The notes under the pieces: model-generated
The model's input: the letters and a program-made list of their open reading frames with translations, nothing else
The model's database searches: none
What the model was told of the DNA's origin: nothing
Translations under genes and position numbers: made by a program
NCBI GenBank assembly: GCA_001464165.1
Contig: LNEX01000381.1
Span: forward strand, 1-8,282
DNA: 8,282 nucleotides
Direction of reading: 5' to 3'
Origin: a bacterium Ga0077546
Lineage (GTDB): Bacteria; Cyanobacteriota; Vampirovibrionia; Obscuribacterales; Obscuribacteraceae
In this document: in pieces, positions 1 through 5,995 of the stretch
How the letters are laid out: every line of letters begins with the position of its first letter
How positions within the stretch are numbered: the first letter of the stretch is position 1

Positions 1-2
1 TT

Positions 3-77
3 GAGCAACTAACCGCCTTAACGCACAAGTTAGAAAACCTAGAGCGGCCCTGGTGGAAAAAACTCTTTGGCAAATAA
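3..77 (+). CDS. C-terminal end of an unidentified protein (partial)
   Basis: An open frame enters from the left edge and stops at TAA 75-77. It gives 24 residues that begin EQLTALTHKLENLE and finish RPWWKKLFGK. The first part has the leucine spacing of a coiled coil; the aromatic-basic tail (PWWKKLFGK) is a type of ending I associate with small DNA-binding or helix-turn-helix proteins carrying a C-terminal coiled coil, but the fragment is too short to name a family. The other two forward frames are stopped early or give a less protein-like sequence. No terminator lies directly behind the stop, so transcription may continue into the structured region downstream. Confidence 0.5.
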   Translation, partial: EQLTALTHKLENLERPWWKKLFGK

Positions 78-97
78 AGAGTAAGCAATAGCGATTT

Positions 98-590
98 GAG
101 AGATTAAGCCAAGCGTTGTGGTGTTAATCTGTGCACAACTGCATATACAAACGAATATACCGAAGGCGCAAGCATGGTTCAGGTGCTTGGCTATTAGATT
201 AAATATCCACAGCAAGTCTTGAAGCGATCATTCGAATTGTCAGCAGATATGCGAAGTATTTTCATCGGGGGACTTCCATTAGATTTCGTCTCGGCTATAC
301 TAATTGCATAACCGGTGAGCACACACCAATAAATAAGTTGTGTGCTTTGAGCCGAGGGGTTAAGTGGAAACGTCAGGTCTGCGCAGACCGGAAACTGTAG
401 TGATAACCCGCTAGCTGTGGATTCTGACTTGAAGCAGCAAGAAATATCGAGCCTACGCAATAGGCAGTCAGACGATAGTGAAAAAGCCTCTTGTATGCCC
501 ACTTAAGATTCTGACCTGCTCACCAAGAGCTGATCCGTTTGAGATCTTCGCTCTCTCTTTGCACGGTGCGAGGAAGGTCAGGTTTTTGAT
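98..590 (+). ncRNA. Candidate structured RNA region, no known family recognised
   Basis: This stretch has no credible protein gene but is rich in compatible inverted repeats. Perfect stems seen: 101-107/124-130 (7 bp), 107-114/185-192 (8 bp, an alternative to the former), 253-257/272-276, 290-296/350-356 (7 bp) enclosing 318-325/339-346 (8 bp), 357-362/404-409 enclosing the 14-bp palindrome 376-389, 423-429/466-472 (7 bp) enclosing 451-455/461-465, and 511-517/575-581 (7 bp). From 290 on they nest or follow each other without conflict. I looked for signature sequences of RNase P RNA, tmRNA and SRP RNA and did not find them. Strand is inferred from U.G wobbles that extend the last stem and from the T-run after it. 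It could equally be a degraded gene or chance pairing. Confidence 0.35.
503..589 (+). terminator. Long hairpin followed by a T-run
   Basis: CTGACCT (511-517) pairs with AGGTCAG (575-581). The inside continues with CTC/GAG (519-521/570-572), ACC/GGT (522-524/565-567), AGAGC/GCTCT (526-530/550-554) and GATC/GATC (532-535/543-546). GGTTTTT follows at 581-587, and the A-rich 5' flank can pair partly with this T-run. The form fits an intrinsic terminator or the 3' domain of the candidate RNA on the plus strand, although the stem is longer and less GC-dense than a textbook terminator. Confidence 0.35.
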
Positions 591-597
591 GAGTCAA

Positions 598-655
598 TGC
601 GGTTGCCAAAAAGGGAAGATTTTTTCGAAAAAATCTTCCCTTTTTGAAAACCGCA
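598..655. terminator. 58-bp inverted repeat, probable bidirectional terminator
   Basis: Positions 607-646 form a perfect 40-bp palindrome centred on 626/627. After a two-base mismatch on each side, TGCGGTT (598-604) pairs with AACCGCA (649-655). The core reads AAAAAGGGAAG... and ...CTTCCCTTTTT, so in either direction a stem with a GGGAAG/CTTCCC base is followed by five T residues. That is the arrangement of an intrinsic terminator working both ways. It lies 49 bases beyond the stop codon of the minus-strand helicase gene and just after the candidate plus-strand RNA, which is where a shared terminator for convergent transcripts would sit. Confidence 0.75.
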
Positions 656-703
656 CTTGGAACTGACATAAGATGCCAGAGAACTTGTCAAAAAAATCGG
701 GAC

Positions 704-3700
704 TTAGAACGAGAACAAGAATTCCAAATCTTCTTGGGTAAGTTCTTTAGCTACACTGTCGTCTCCACCGATGATTAAATCGGCTAGCTCTTTCTTCTTC
801 TGCTGAAGTGCCAATATTTTCTCTTCAACCGTTCCACGGGTAATCAACTTATAGTTGAATACGTGACGAGTTTGACCAATACGGTGGGCTCGGTCGGTAG
901 CTTGATTCTCTACCGCTGGGTTCCACCAAGGATCATAGTGAATAACATAATCAGCACCAGTCAGGTTGAGACCTGTTCCACCAGCTTTCAAGCTGATCAA
1001 GAAAATAGGAATAGATGGCGTTTGGTTAAAGCGCTCGACACGGTCAAGTCTTTCTTTAGCCGGCGTTTGGCCATCGAGATATTCGTAGGTATAACCAGCC
1101 TTCTCCAACTCTTTGCGAATGATAGAAAGCATCTCCACAAATTGACTGAAAATCAAAATCTTGTGGCCTTCATCTACGACTTCGCCAATCATAGCGAGCA
1201 ATGCATCGAGCTTGGCAGATTGATCTGTTGCTTTCTCTCGATTTTTCAATAAGCGTGGATCGCAACAAACCTGACGCAAACGCAACAACTCGGCCAGAAT
1301 TGAAATTGAAGAACGCTTAATGCCTCGAGAAGCCACTTCATTAAACACGCGCTGACGGCACTCATCAAGCACATCAAGATAAAGCGAGCGCTGCTCATCG
1401 TCAAACTCACAAAGTTGAATAATGTCAGTACGATCAGGCAGATCTTTTTCTACCTGACTCTTTAGACGGCGCAGAATAAATGGATGCACGGTCTTGCGCA
1501 ACTTCATACCAGCCCCATCAAGACCAGCTTCTATGGGTCTCTCAAAGACTTCATTGAAGTCTTTGTACTGACCAAGGAAATCTGGCATAAGGAAGTCGAA
1601 AAGTGACCATAATTCTTTTAGGCGGTTCTCGACTGGTGTACCAGACAAGGCCAGGCGGTGGAAGGCCTTGATGCTCTTAGCAGCAATAGCACCTACAGAC
1701 TCAGGGTTCTTGATATTCTGAGCTTCATCAAGAATAAGAAACTCGAACTGAATATTTTTCAGCTGTTCATAGTCGCGGCGAATGATACCGTAAGTAGTGA
1801 AAATCACATGGGGTTTGTTAGTGCTTTCCTTGCCCAGACGCTTGAGCATTTCACCACGGTCGCGACCCATAAACAAAGCAGTTTTGAGATCAGGCACAAA
1901 CTTAGCAGCCTCAGACAACCAGTTATAGACCACCGAAGTAGGTGCCACCACCAAAGCTGGTGCTCTATCGGCCTTGCCCTTTCCTTGATAATGCTTGAGC
2001 AACATCGCTAAAGTTTGGATAGTTTTACCCAGACCCATATCATCAGCGAGAATACCTGCCAGTCCATATTCTCGCAAGAACATCAACCAATTACAGCCTT
2101 CTTTTTGATATTCACGCAACTCGCCTTTGAAATCTTTTGGCAATTCAAATGGTGGCAATTCACGGAAATGGTGAATCTTGTGAATGAATTCTTCAAAGCC
2201 TTTGTCGGCTTGAACTGGAATCTCTTGTGTTTCTAGAGCGTGTAAAATACCAAGAGCTTGATAGAGCGGACGGGCGCTGTCTTTGCTTTGACCAATTGAT
2301 TTAAGCAGTCCCATTAATGTTGAAGTGGGAACGCGCACATAGTCGCCATCAGAAAGCTTCAAATAGCTACGGTTTCTAAATAGCGCCTCTATAACTAATG
2401 GGAATGGTACTTCTTCATCACCAGCCGAGCACAGCAAATCAAACTCGAACTTATAAGAATCTTTCTTCAGAGACAGTTTCGCTTTGAGACTCAGTTCTTC
2501 TTTACGCACACGATAAGCACTGAGAGTTTCCCAGCCAGACGTATCCCATTCGGCAGACTGTTCTGACGAGAGATGGAAAAGAGCATCAAGAGCCGGCTCA
2601 TCTACAAATGAAAATCGGTCGGCAATTGTTCTAATTGGCATCATATTGGTAAGGAAGCGGCGCACCTGGTTTTCAGGCTCCCACTGCCTTTCTACCCAAA
2701 CACTCTGCCCCACTTCTGAAATTGTACGAGTAAATTTTTCTGACTCAACAGCACTAGTTTCATCGCGCGATTGCAAGACCAGATCGCCGTAACGAAATCC
2801 GAGTGATACTTCAAGACTTGAAGCTTCTGCAGCTGGCTTCTTCGAGATTGTAGCTGAACTGCCATTCGAAGAAATAATTGTATTGTTAGAACCGGCCCCG
2901 GGCAATTTCCGCTCTGACAGCTTAATTACTACTTGGGGAGGTTCAGTTATGGCAACAGGAAACGGAGCTGTTGACTCATCAAGAATGACTGGCATCCGTT
3001 TTTTCAAAACTGGCAAATCTACAGACAAGAACTTGGGCACAACCTCAAGCTTGACCACCATGTAGCCAAACGAATCAAAGTACTGGAACGAACGATGAAT
3101 GGCTGTTAAATCAATAGGATAGAAAGTATCTTTTGAAAGAATCCAGCTTGAAGGCCCCATAAAGAACACTGGATGTTCAACAGCTTCGCCTTCTTCGGTT
3201 ACTCCTTCTAAGCGCAGCATTAATTCGCCACTCTCAGTCTCAGACAGCACCGCTCGTGGTGTTAGAGGCTTATCAGAGAACTGTACAATCTGATTAGTAG
3301 TGGTGTTGGTCAATTTGCAGCAAAGGCTCAAGTGACCAATCACTGTTCCCTCATCACCACGCGGAATACGATGCCCCCCAGCCGGGCCCTTGGTGGTTTG
3401 AGGCAAGCCCGTGAGATACTTAGCTAGGCGCTGAATACGCGAATCTGGTGGCAAGGTCGGTACAACCTCAACCGGCACCTTAAGAATGTTGACCTTACCT
3501 TGCGGTTCGTTGGGCACCACGCCAACAATCATAGCCAGTGGCTTCTCCAGCACCAATAAGCCCAATTCGAAATCACGTTCATCAGGCTCGACACCTTCTT
3601 CACGAGGGTCGTCTAGTAATTCCTTGGCTCTTGGCCCCTTCTCTTGAGGGCTCTCGCGCTTCTGCTCATCAGCCATATCGAATCTAATGCCAGGGTTGTG

Positions 3701-4003
3701 CTTGGCAATATGGGTAAGAACGACAGCTACAGAATGCTTGCAGACATCTTCAAAATATGGACAAGAGCACGCGGCCTTAAAAGAATTGGGAGAATCTATA
3801 TCAACCACAATTTTGTAGGCGTCTTTCTCTGAACCGATTACAAGAGCTTCTATCTCCGAGCCATCGTCGCTCTCTGAATATTTCAATACTTTTTTGCGTC
3901 GATAGTACTGCACACCACGACGATAAACAGGCTCGCTGCTAGCCTCTTGGAGGGCAGAAAGAGCAAGAGATAGTTTTTTACCAGAACCCGAGATTTGCTT
4001 CAT
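704..4003 (-). CDS. SWIM zinc-finger SNF2-family helicase-like ATPase
   Basis: The 1099-residue product is a SNF2/Rad54-type DNA-stimulated ATPase, expected to translocate on double-stranded DNA and remodel protein-DNA complexes in the cytoplasm. An N-terminal SWIM zinc-binding motif is present (C79, C81, C88, H90 in CSCPYFEDVCKH). Residues about 150-600 are a long accessory region as in bacterial SNF2 proteins, with a Ser/Asn/Gly-rich linker near 370-385. The ATPase core follows: DDMGLGKT (654-661, Walker A), DEAQ (759-762, Walker B), SGTP (787-790), then lobe 2 with GGTGLNL (1008-1014) and the motif VI sequence QATDRAHRIGQ (1034-1044). All catalytic motifs are intact. The start ATG 4003-4001 has an AAGG about ten bases upstream; the stop is TAA at 704-706. 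It lies 182 bp downstream of the sensor-like gene on the same strand. Related proteins are compared to RapA/YwqA, but the exact role in this host cannot be told from sequence. Confidence 0.93.
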   Translation of the reverse strand: MKQISGSGKKLSLALSALQEASSEPVYRRGVQYYRRKKVLKYSESDDGSEIEALVIGSEKDAYKIVVDIDSPNSFKAACSCPYFEDVCKHSVAVVLTHIAKHNPGIRFDMADEQKRESPQEKGPRAKELLDDPREEGVEPDERDFELGLLVLEKPLAMIVGVVPNEPQGKVNILKVPVEVVPTLPPDSRIQRLAKYLTGLPQTTKGPAGGHRIPRGDEGTVIGHLSLCCKLTNTTTNQIVQFSDKPLTPRAVLSETESGELMLRLEGVTEEGEAVEHPVFFMGPSSWILSKDTFYPIDLTAIHRSFQYFDSFGYMVVKLEVVPKFLSVDLPVLKKRMPVILDESTAPFPVAITEPPQVVIKLSERKLPGAGSNNTIISSNGSSATISKKPAAEASSLEVSLGFRYGDLVLQSRDETSAVESEKFTRTISEVGQSVWVERQWEPENQVRRFLTNMMPIRTIADRFSFVDEPALDALFHLSSEQSAEWDTSGWETLSAYRVRKEELSLKAKLSLKKDSYKFEFDLLCSAGDEEVPFPLVIEALFRNRSYLKLSDGDYVRVPTSTLMGLLKSIGQSKDSARPLYQALGILHALETQEIPVQADKGFEEFIHKIHHFRELPPFELPKDFKGELREYQKEGCNWLMFLREYGLAGILADDMGLGKTIQTLAMLLKHYQGKGKADRAPALVVAPTSVVYNWLSEAAKFVPDLKTALFMGRDRGEMLKRLGKESTNKPHVIFTTYGIIRRDYEQLKNIQFEFLILDEAQNIKNPESVGAIAAKSIKAFHRLALSGTPVENRLKELWSLFDFLMPDFLGQYKDFNEVFERPIEAGLDGAGMKLRKTVHPFILRRLKSQVEKDLPDRTDIIQLCEFDDEQRSLYLDVLDECRQRVFNEVASRGIKRSSISILAELLRLRQVCCDPRLLKNREKATDQSAKLDALLAMIGEVVDEGHKILIFSQFVEMLSIIRKELEKAGYTYEYLDGQTPAKERLDRVERFNQTPSIPIFLISLKAGGTGLNLTGADYVIHYDPWWNPAVENQATDRAHRIGQTRHVFNYKLITRGTVEEKILALQQKKKELADLIIGGDDSVAKELTQEDLEFLFSF

Positions 4004-4062
4004 GCAAAATTAGCCTTGAAAGGGCACTGCGGCAATGCAAGCACCAACAATAAGAACAACCG

Positions 4063-4103
4063 ACCGCTTACAGCGGTGGGCGGGAGCTTTCCTAAGCGAA
4101 AGC
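4063..4103 (-). other. Two adjacent hairpins between the sensor-like gene and the helicase gene
   Basis: ACCGCT (4063-4068) and AGCGGT (4072-4077) form a 6-bp stem with a three-base loop. GCTTTC (4086-4091) and GAAAGC (4098-4103) form a second stem with a six-base loop. Read on the minus strand, the first-named hairpin is followed by a mixed T-rich stretch (CGGTTGTTCTTATTGTT) without a clean T-run. It may be a weak terminator or attenuator between the two genes. The rest of the 182-bp gap shows nothing else that I can name. Confidence 0.35.
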
Positions 4104-4185
4104 CGAATGGTCAAGAATTAGCTTAGCACGAGTTAGCGCCATGTTGAGAAGAGCAAGGCACAAAGTATAAAGGAACAGAGCAATA

Positions 4186-5409
4186 TTAACGGGGACTCAT
4201 GTCGATAGCCTCAGAAGGGGCTGGAGCTGGCGCTGGCATGGTCCTTTGGGGCACCCGGTTGAAGGCACCTTCAACAATACGCTTCATCTCCACCTGTCTC
4301 TCTTCAAGCGAGTTACAGTAATCATGAAGAATCTCTGCCTGGCTACGCAAAGCCTTGGCGTTATCGGATAGGTCCGGGATTAAAATCTCTATTTCTTCAA
4401 GAATTGAGGATGGTGGGCTAACAGGAGGCCGAATCCGCACATGAGACACCACTTGTTGTCCGGCTGAATTGGTCATTGCTGCTGGAGAAGTAGGAGAAGA
4501 GGGCGCTGGTCGAGCAATCGTAGGTGAGGATGGGGCGTTAAAGTTAGACTGCATCGTTCCCGCTAGGGCATCGCGCAGACGCTCTAAATTCTGCTTAAGA
4601 CCGATAGCACGGCGATAAGCCTGATCGGCCTCTCTCTCAAGCCAGACCTTACGAGCTTTCTGGGTAGCCAATTCATTACTCAAGTGTTCAAGAGCCTTTT
4701 TGCGAATCTCAAGCTCACGTTTGACGTGCTCAACTTCTTTCTGCTTAAGCTCAAGACCACGCCGGCGTAGGTAGACCAGCAAGATCACAATCAGAGAGAA
4801 GGCAATAGACATTATCGACACATAGAAATATCCTCTCTTGGCGCCCGACATCTCGGCCACTCCAGTCAACAAGAAATTGCCTAAGTCTTCAGCGAAAGGT
4901 GGCGGCGGACTGCGCATATAGTAGATGCGACCAAGAACCTTGCCACGGACTCGAGCTCCAGTTGCTCTGGCCTTTTCCACCCGCGGGGAATCATGGGCAA
5001 ACAACGGCTCTAGCTGCGGAGGGTCAGTGATTAAATCGTAGGGCTCATTGCTCTTCGCTAGACCCTCGGCAGTAGCATTCTTCTGCCAAGACTGGCGATG
5101 GTAAATCTTGTTCGTCTTATAAAGGACGTTCTCGCCCGATGGATCAGTAACAACTAAGCCAAACAAGCCATAGCTTGAGTCAAGCGTTTTCTGAATAAGG
5201 TCATCGCGACCCTCTTGAATCATGGCCGAGAGAGTCGTTGGCAGGGTGTGATGAAGCAGATTAAAATCGGTGGTCTGCACCTTGGCGATTGTACCCAACC
5301 AATAGCTCTGATATTGAATCGAGCATAACGCCAACCAACAGAGTATTCCGGCCATGCAGACAACTGGCACGAGAATTCTGTTTCGGAGTGATAGCAGCAA
5401 CTTATCCAT
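4186..5409 (-). CDS. Two-TM sensor-like membrane protein with cytoplasmic coiled coil
   Basis: I do not recognise a named family. The 407-residue protein (from ATG 5409-5407) begins MDKLLLSLRNR, then a first membrane segment at about 12-29. Residues about 30-192 form an outside domain containing the strand-like LFGLVVTDPSGENVLYKT, which resembles Cache/PAS-type extracytoplasmic sensor folds. A second membrane segment lies at about 193-213 (YFYVSIMSIAFSLIVILLVY) and is followed by RRR, consistent with a cytoplasmic end. Residues about 217-284 are a highly charged coiled coil, then a Pro/Ser/Ala-rich linker, a helical segment near 336-384, and a PAPAPAP tail. No HAMP, kinase, GGDEF, EAL or methyl-accepting domain is visible, so it looks like a sensor or scaffold without an enzymatic output. 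A TTG one codon upstream (5412) is an alternative start; neither has a clear Shine-Dalgarno sequence. Confidence 0.8.
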   Translation of the reverse strand: MDKLLLSLRNRILVPVVCMAGILCWLALCSIQYQSYWLGTIAKVQTTDFNLLHHTLPTTLSAMIQEGRDDLIQKTLDSSYGLFGLVVTDPSGENVLYKTNKIYHRQSWQKNATAEGLAKSNEPYDLITDPPQLEPLFAHDSPRVEKARATGARVRGKVLGRIYYMRSPPPPFAEDLGNFLLTGVAEMSGAKRGYFYVSIMSIAFSLIVILLVYLRRRGLELKQKEVEHVKRELEIRKKALEHLSNELATQKARKVWLEREADQAYRRAIGLKQNLERLRDALAGTMQSNFNAPSSPTIARPAPSSPTSPAAMTNSAGQQVVSHVRIRPPVSPPSSILEEIEILIPDLSDNAKALRSQAEILHDYCNSLEERQVEMKRIVEGAFNRVPQRTMPAPAPAPSEAIDMSPR

Positions 5410-5427
5410 CAAAACGGAGTCTACACC

Positions 5428-5450
5428 CGTATGTATCTGATGTACATACG
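5428..5450. promoter_or_regulatory. Operator-like inverted repeat upstream of the sensor-like gene
   Basis: CGTATGTA (5428-5435) and TACATACG (5443-5450) are perfect 8-bp inverted copies with a 7-base spacer. They lie 18-41 bases before the ATG of the minus-strand gene. The size and symmetry fit a dimeric regulator site or a 5'-leader hairpin. The last two bases overlap the first unit of the tandem repeat beside it. Confidence 0.45.
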
Positions 5451-5498
5451 TAATTTCCAGCGTAATTTCCAGCGTAATTTCAATGCGTAATCACAATG
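5449..5498. repeat. Four tandem 12-13 bp repeats
   Basis: Four head-to-tail units lie at 5449-5460 (CGTAATTTCCAG), 5461-5472 (identical), 5473-5485 (CGTAATTTCAATG) and 5486-5498 (CGTAATCACAATG). The shared core is CGTAATTT. The spacing is slightly over one helical turn, as expected for cooperative protein binding. They sit directly upstream of the inverted repeat and of the minus-strand sensor-like gene, so they may be an iterated operator; simple slippage duplication is the plain alternative. Confidence 0.6.
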
Positions 5499-5640
5499 CT
5501 TAATTCTGGCGGTTTTTTCTTTGCACAAATTGTTAGCTGCACAACAAAAAAACAGGTTTATAAGTCGCTATAAGCGGGGTATTAATACTGTGTGGACGAA
5601 AGCTCTCACGGAGGAATCGGTTAGAGCAAAAACTAGGTCA

Positions 5641-5830
5641 TACCTCGTGTCTACTAAAAACCCAAACGGGATATTCCACCACTAGGTGGCTGCACATTTA
5701 ACACTATGTGTTTAAGAAGCCGGGCGCTCGTCGTCCGGCTTCTGTTATGACACCACCAGCAGTGCCACTCGCTGGCCTTGAACCAAGGTCCACTTCCAAT
5801 AGTTTTTAGTGTCATTTCGCAACGTGAGGT
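5641..5830 (+). ncRNA. Candidate multibranched structured RNA (five hairpins closed by a stem)
   Basis: A 9-bp stem ACTAAAAAC/GTTTTTAGT (5653-5661/5802-5810) encloses five consecutive hairpins. They are CCACC-acta-GGTGG (5676-5689), AACAC-tat-GTGTT (5700-5712), a 12-bp hairpin with arms 5715-5726 and 5732-5743 and a five-base loop, CCAGC/GCTGG with inner AGT/ACT (5756-5775), and CCTTG-aac-CAAGG (5776-5788). An outer ACCTC/GAGGT pair (5642-5646/5826-5830) may extend it. The G.T pair 5724/5734 and the T.G pair 5652/5811 are wobbles only in plus-strand RNA, which favours that strand. It ends 165 bases before the MshEN-repeat gene, so it may be a leader element or an independent RNA. I match it to no known riboswitch or RNA family; no reverse transcriptase is nearby to suggest a retron. 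Confidence 0.5.
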
Positions 5831-5961
5831 TTTCAAGCTCAGTTTTCCAGGAATAAAATAGTCAGTATTTAGAATCTTTAGGAATCAAGACTTAAGAAGT
5901 GGAAACAATTTCTTCTCAGGGCCCCCTCAGCGACCATATCAAGAGCAGGTCTTGGGTTAGA

Positions 5962-5977
5962 ATCAAGACTCCTTGAT
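5962..5977 (+). promoter_or_regulatory. Leader hairpin next to the ribosome binding site
   Basis: ATCAAG (5962-5967) and CTTGAT (5972-5977) form a perfect 6-bp stem with a four-base loop. It ends six bases before the ribosome binding site of the following gene. The sequence AATCAAGACT at 5961-5970 also occurs at 5883-5892, so an upstream copy could compete for CTTGAT. This could modulate translation, but the effect is inferred. Confidence 0.35.
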
Positions 5978-5982
5978 CAGTT

Positions 5983-5987
5983 AGGGA
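5983..5987 (+). promoter_or_regulatory. Ribosome binding site of the MshEN-repeat gene
   Basis: AGGGA lies eight bases before ATG 5996-5998. A second ATG follows immediately (5999-6001), so the protein may start MM or M; the spacing supports the first. Confidence 0.5.
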
Positions 5988-5995
5988 CAAACCCA

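Noticed and set aside
194..502. Minus-strand open frame of 102 codons
   Set aside because: Ser- and Cys-rich composition without domain-like pattern, no clear ribosome binding site, and it covers the dense inverted repeats of the candidate RNA.
478..666. Plus-strand open frame of 62 codons
   Set aside because: It runs through the T-run hairpin and the 58-bp inverted repeat, which a gene would not be expected to contain; the product looks random.
4092..4142. A 16-codon minus-strand open frame (MALTRAKLILDHSAFA) between the sensor-like and helicase genes
   Set aside because: Very short, with no ribosome binding site that stands out, and it ends within a hairpin.
5762..5800. tRNA-like T-arm on the minus strand (GGTTCAAGG)
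   Set aside because: No matching acceptor stem or anticodon arm at the required distance; the segment is better explained as the CCTTG/CAAGG hairpin.
5641..5830. Retron-type RNA, because of the closing inverted repeat around hairpins
   Set aside because: No reverse transcriptase gene is nearby; the following gene is an MshEN-repeat protein.
5654..5836. Minus-strand open frame of 60 codons
   Set aside because: It lies exactly over the multihairpin element; the stems explain the sequence better than coding does.
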